Shown here: positions 5,969 to 6,463 of the stretch, piece by piece
How positions within the stretch are numbered: position 1 is the stretch's first letter
Layout: every line of letters begins with the position of its first letter
Assembly (NCBI GenBank): GCA_026421135.1
Contig: JAPKCR010000139.1
Location: 1 to 6,463, forward strand
Source: Sulfitobacter sp.
Lineage (GTDB): Bacteria > Pseudomonadota > Alphaproteobacteria > Rhodobacterales > Rhodobacteraceae
DNA: 6,463 bases
Direction of reading: 5' to 3'
Position numbers and translations under genes: made by a program
The notes under the pieces: model-generated
Seen by the model: the letters and a program-made list of their open reading frames with translations, nothing else
Databases searched by the model: none
What the model was told of the DNA's origin: nothing

Positions 5969-6463
5969 ATGCAGATTGAGCAGACGCCGCTATCGGGTGT
6001 TGTCGTGATAACGCCTTCGCGGTTCGGGGATCATCGGGGGTTTTTCTCGGAGAGTTATAGCGCGAAAGCTTTGGCCGAGCATGGGATCACCATTCCGTTT
6101 GTGCAGGACAATCATTCGTTGTCGATGACGCCGGGCACCATTCGGGGGCTGCATTTTCAGGCCCCACCCCATGCGCAGGACAAGCTTGTGCGCTGTGGGC
6201 GTGGGGCGTTGTTTGATGTGGCGGTGGACATTCGCAAGGGGTCGCCCACCTACGGGCAGTGGTTCGGGGTTGAGCTTAGCTTTGAGAACGGCAAGCAGTT
6301 GCTGGTGCCGGCGGGCATTGCGCATGGGTTTGTCACGCGGACGCCTGAGACCGAGATTATCTATAAATGCTCCAATTATTACGCGCAGGACGCCGAAGGC
6401 GCAGTTGCGTGGGATGATCCGGACATCGGGATCGATTGGGGTCTTGGCGATACGTCACCGGTT
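5969..6463 (+). CDS. rfbC: dTDP-4-dehydrorhamnose 3,5-epimerase (RmlC/RfbC), 3' end outside window
   Basis: The first 165 residues of a protein whose family is usually about 180-190 long are visible, so roughly the last 20 are missing. The enzyme epimerises C3 and C5 of dTDP-4-keto-6-deoxyglucose in the third-stage pathway to dTDP-L-rhamnose, a donor for O-antigen and other surface polysaccharides. It is a cytoplasmic cupin-fold dimer. Family blocks seen are DHRGFFSESY at 21-30, QDNHS at 46-50, RGLHFQ at 59-64, K72, the DVAVDIRKGSPTYG stretch at 83-96, PAGIAHGF at 114-121 and Y132 followed by the KCSNYY stretch. H62, K72, H119 and Y132 correspond to Salmonella RmlC His63, Lys73, His120 and Tyr133; the last catalytic aspartate would lie just past the edge. 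Glycine codons are mostly GGG (11 of 18), unlike the start of selD. It is probably the first gene of a rhamnose cluster (rfbB, rfbD, rfbA expected downstream), which cannot be checked here. Confidence 0.95.
   Translation, partial: MQIEQTPLSGVVVITPSRFGDHRGFFSESYSAKALAEHGITIPFVQDNHSLSMTPGTIRGLHFQAPPHAQDKLVRCGRGALFDVAVDIRKGSPTYGQWFGVELSFENGKQLLVPAGIAHGFVTRTPETEIIYKCSNYYAQDAEGAVAWDDPDIGIDWGLGDTSPV

Overview
The window looks like a moderately GC-rich alphaproteobacterial chromosome, most likely Rhodobacterales (roseobacter-like). That placement rests on the protein style (a SelD with an N-terminal flavoprotein domain, and a 2-selenouridine synthase with family-typical rhodanese and P-loop blocks) and on codon use; no rRNA or other marker is present to confirm it. 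Five protein-coding genes fill nearly all of the sequence. No tRNA, rRNA, CRISPR array, insertion sequence or prophage signal was seen.

Region 1 (1-2379, minus strand) is a two-gene DNA-metabolism unit. A SbcD/Mre11-like metallophosphoesterase of the YhaO type (1150-2379) is followed, with a 4-base ATGA overlap, by a large SbcC/Rad50-like AAA ATPase of the YhaN type. The ATPase runs off the left edge, so only its N-terminal 384 residues are visible. Together they probably form an ATP-driven nuclease complex.

Region 2 (2380-2520) is a 141-base divergent intergenic space. It holds a plausible promoter for the rightward selenium gene and the ribosome binding site that supports a TTG start for yhaO.

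Region 3 (2521-5728) is a selenium module of two convergent genes. selD (2521-4689, plus) encodes selenophosphate synthetase fused behind an FAD/NAD(P)H oxidoreductase domain. selU/mnmH (4682-5728, minus) encodes tRNA 2-selenouridine synthase, which uses the selenophosphate made by SelD to replace sulfur by selenium in the wobble uridine of some tRNAs. Their 3' ends overlap by 8 bases. No selA, selB or tRNA-Sec lies in the window, so the local evidence points to selenium use in tRNA modification rather than selenocysteine insertion.

Region 4 (5729-5968) is a 240-base divergent intergenic space. It contains an 11-bp perfect inverted repeat with arms 53 bases apart and a clear Shine-Dalgarno site for the last gene.

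Region 5 (5969-6463, plus) is the start of rfbC/rmlC, the dTDP-4-dehydrorhamnose 3,5-epimerase of dTDP-L-rhamnose synthesis, cut by the right edge. Its codon use is visibly richer in GGG than the start of selD, and it probably begins a surface-polysaccharide locus outside the window.

The most interesting element is the fused SelD. Its flavin domain has no redox CxxC of its own, while a Cys-Gly-Gly-Cys pair sits exactly at the start of the SelD domain and includes the expected catalytic cysteine.
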